A DNA stretch of 64,000 nt from Tangfeifania diversioriginum (GTDB lineage: Bacteria > Bacteroidota > Bacteroidia > Bacteroidales > Prolixibacteraceae). Shown one piece after another: positions 63,380 through 64,000 of this stretch (positions are counted from its first letter, which is position 1; the number at the start of each line of letters is the position of its first letter). The translations under genes were made by a program, and so were the position numbers. The stretch covers positions 47,856-111,855 of the forward strand of contig CAMCBW010000014.1 of assembly GCA_945873105.1 (NCBI GenBank). Direction: 5' to 3'. The notes under the pieces were generated by a model. That model was not told the origin of the DNA and searched no databases. It saw only the letters and a program-made list of their open reading frames with translations.

Positions 63380-64000
63380 AGTACCCCCTGTTTTCATAAT
63401 TCTTGTTGTTTTTGTTAATAAAAAATAATCTCTAGTGTTCATAAACAATCGTTAATAATAATCGATTTTTTATTTTTAATTTTGTTAATGTGTTGTATAA
63501 GAACGTATTGATATTAATTTGAAACGAATACCGTCCTCCGGTTAAAGAGAAGATCGACAAATTCGCCACAATATTATCCAAAAGATTCCAAAATTCCTAA
63601 TTTTTTCACCCTTATCGTCCAAATTAAAGAACCAAAAAGGAAATAACCAGGGGTTTTGTTTTAGGTAGATGATTAAGAAGAGAAATTAGTTGCTTGCTCC
63701 AGCTAAACAAAATACAAAAAATCAAAACCGTTTACTCCTTAGATGATCATTGGGCGGGTTTGGTTGCTTCGATTGTAAAAAAAAATTAAAATAATTTAAA
63801 ATAAATAATAATTTTTGAAAATCAGGCCCATCACTGGTTAGAGAACCGAGAATCCCTTCTACAACAAGGGCTTACAAAACAGTTCTAAGCACAATGTTAG
63901 AATTAATATTTTTAAAAAGCAAATCTTTTCAACAGGTTTTCAACAATTTTTGCCTCTTTTTTGGCGAAGGGCAGAACTAATTTAATAAGGGGGGTATTCG
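63380..64000. other. AT-rich upstream region of the large lipoprotein gene
   Basis: No plausible ORF is present. The region is very AT-rich and has many A- and T-runs, as expected for a strong upstream region. I find no exact minus-strand TAnnTTTG. The closest is TTAATTTG (complement of 63620-63627), with one mismatch. The promoter therefore remains unplaced. Confidence 0.4.

Overview
The window comes from a member of the Bacteroidota. The evidence is a type IX secretion (T9SS) cargo protein with a C-terminal sorting domain next to a PorV homologue, GldA, the long IspG form, GH92 and GH106-type glycosidases, and promoters of the Bacteroidota type (TAnnTTTG at -7). The gene set fits a free-living or host-associated saccharolytic Bacteroidales/Marinilabiliales-like organism. 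That placement is inference, because no rRNA gene is present.

Layout. 0-10 kb: the end of a beta-propeller-like protein, a 2,428-residue modular T9SS-secreted protein, and PorV. 10-13 kb: two Tat-signal Gfo/Idh/MocA oxidoreductases on the minus strand, then a 1.2 kb gene-free stretch. 13.9-18.6 kb: a hypothetical protein, tRNA-Cys, folB, glnS and a MATE exporter. 18.8-27 kb: malQ with two starch-binding domains and a type I pullulanase, with a LiaF-like/LytS/LytTR signalling trio between them. 27-29.7 kb: an alanine dehydrogenase-like gene, tsaE and gcvH. 29.8-40.3 kb: a same-strand cluster of GH92 mannosidase, NhaA, a GH106-like rhamnosidase, a second large glycosidase-like lipoprotein, and a small RbsD/FucU-like lipoprotein. 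40.4-52.1 kb: HAD hydrolase, ispG, gldA, a YncE/phosphoesterase fusion, a nagB-nagA-symporter run, and metK behind a SAM-II-like riboswitch. 52.2-58.0 kb: two GxxExxY genes in repeat-bounded cassettes, comF, ubiX, an XRE-cupin regulator and an acyl-CoA synthetase. 58.0-60.7 kb: two toxin-antitoxin pairs on either side of a REP island with its own RAYT transposase. 60.7-63.4 kb: a large Ala/Thr-rich surface lipoprotein with a strong terminator.

The most unusual content lies between the genes. At least five unrelated families of 8-10 bp degenerate repeats sit at gene borders: AGTGCCTA-type inverted arrays, TTTCAAACA arrays just upstream of two start codons, CACRRAG arrays bracketing both GxxExxY genes, purine-rich GACGGAGA-type runs, and AATTCGTA-type runs. 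The REP palindrome family has inserted, in frame, into the coding sequence of the RAYT transposase that probably mobilises it. The GxxExxY cassette on the right appears to supply the C-terminus of ubiX, and an AGTGCCTA element supplies the stop codon of the MATE gene, so these repeats are rewriting gene ends.

Working units: malQ and pulA would act on cytoplasmic alpha-glucans. The GH92/GH106 cluster would release mannose and rhamnose from complex glycans outside the cytoplasm. NagB/NagA with the symporter would feed amino-sugars into glycolysis. PorV would serve T9SS export of the giant neighbour.
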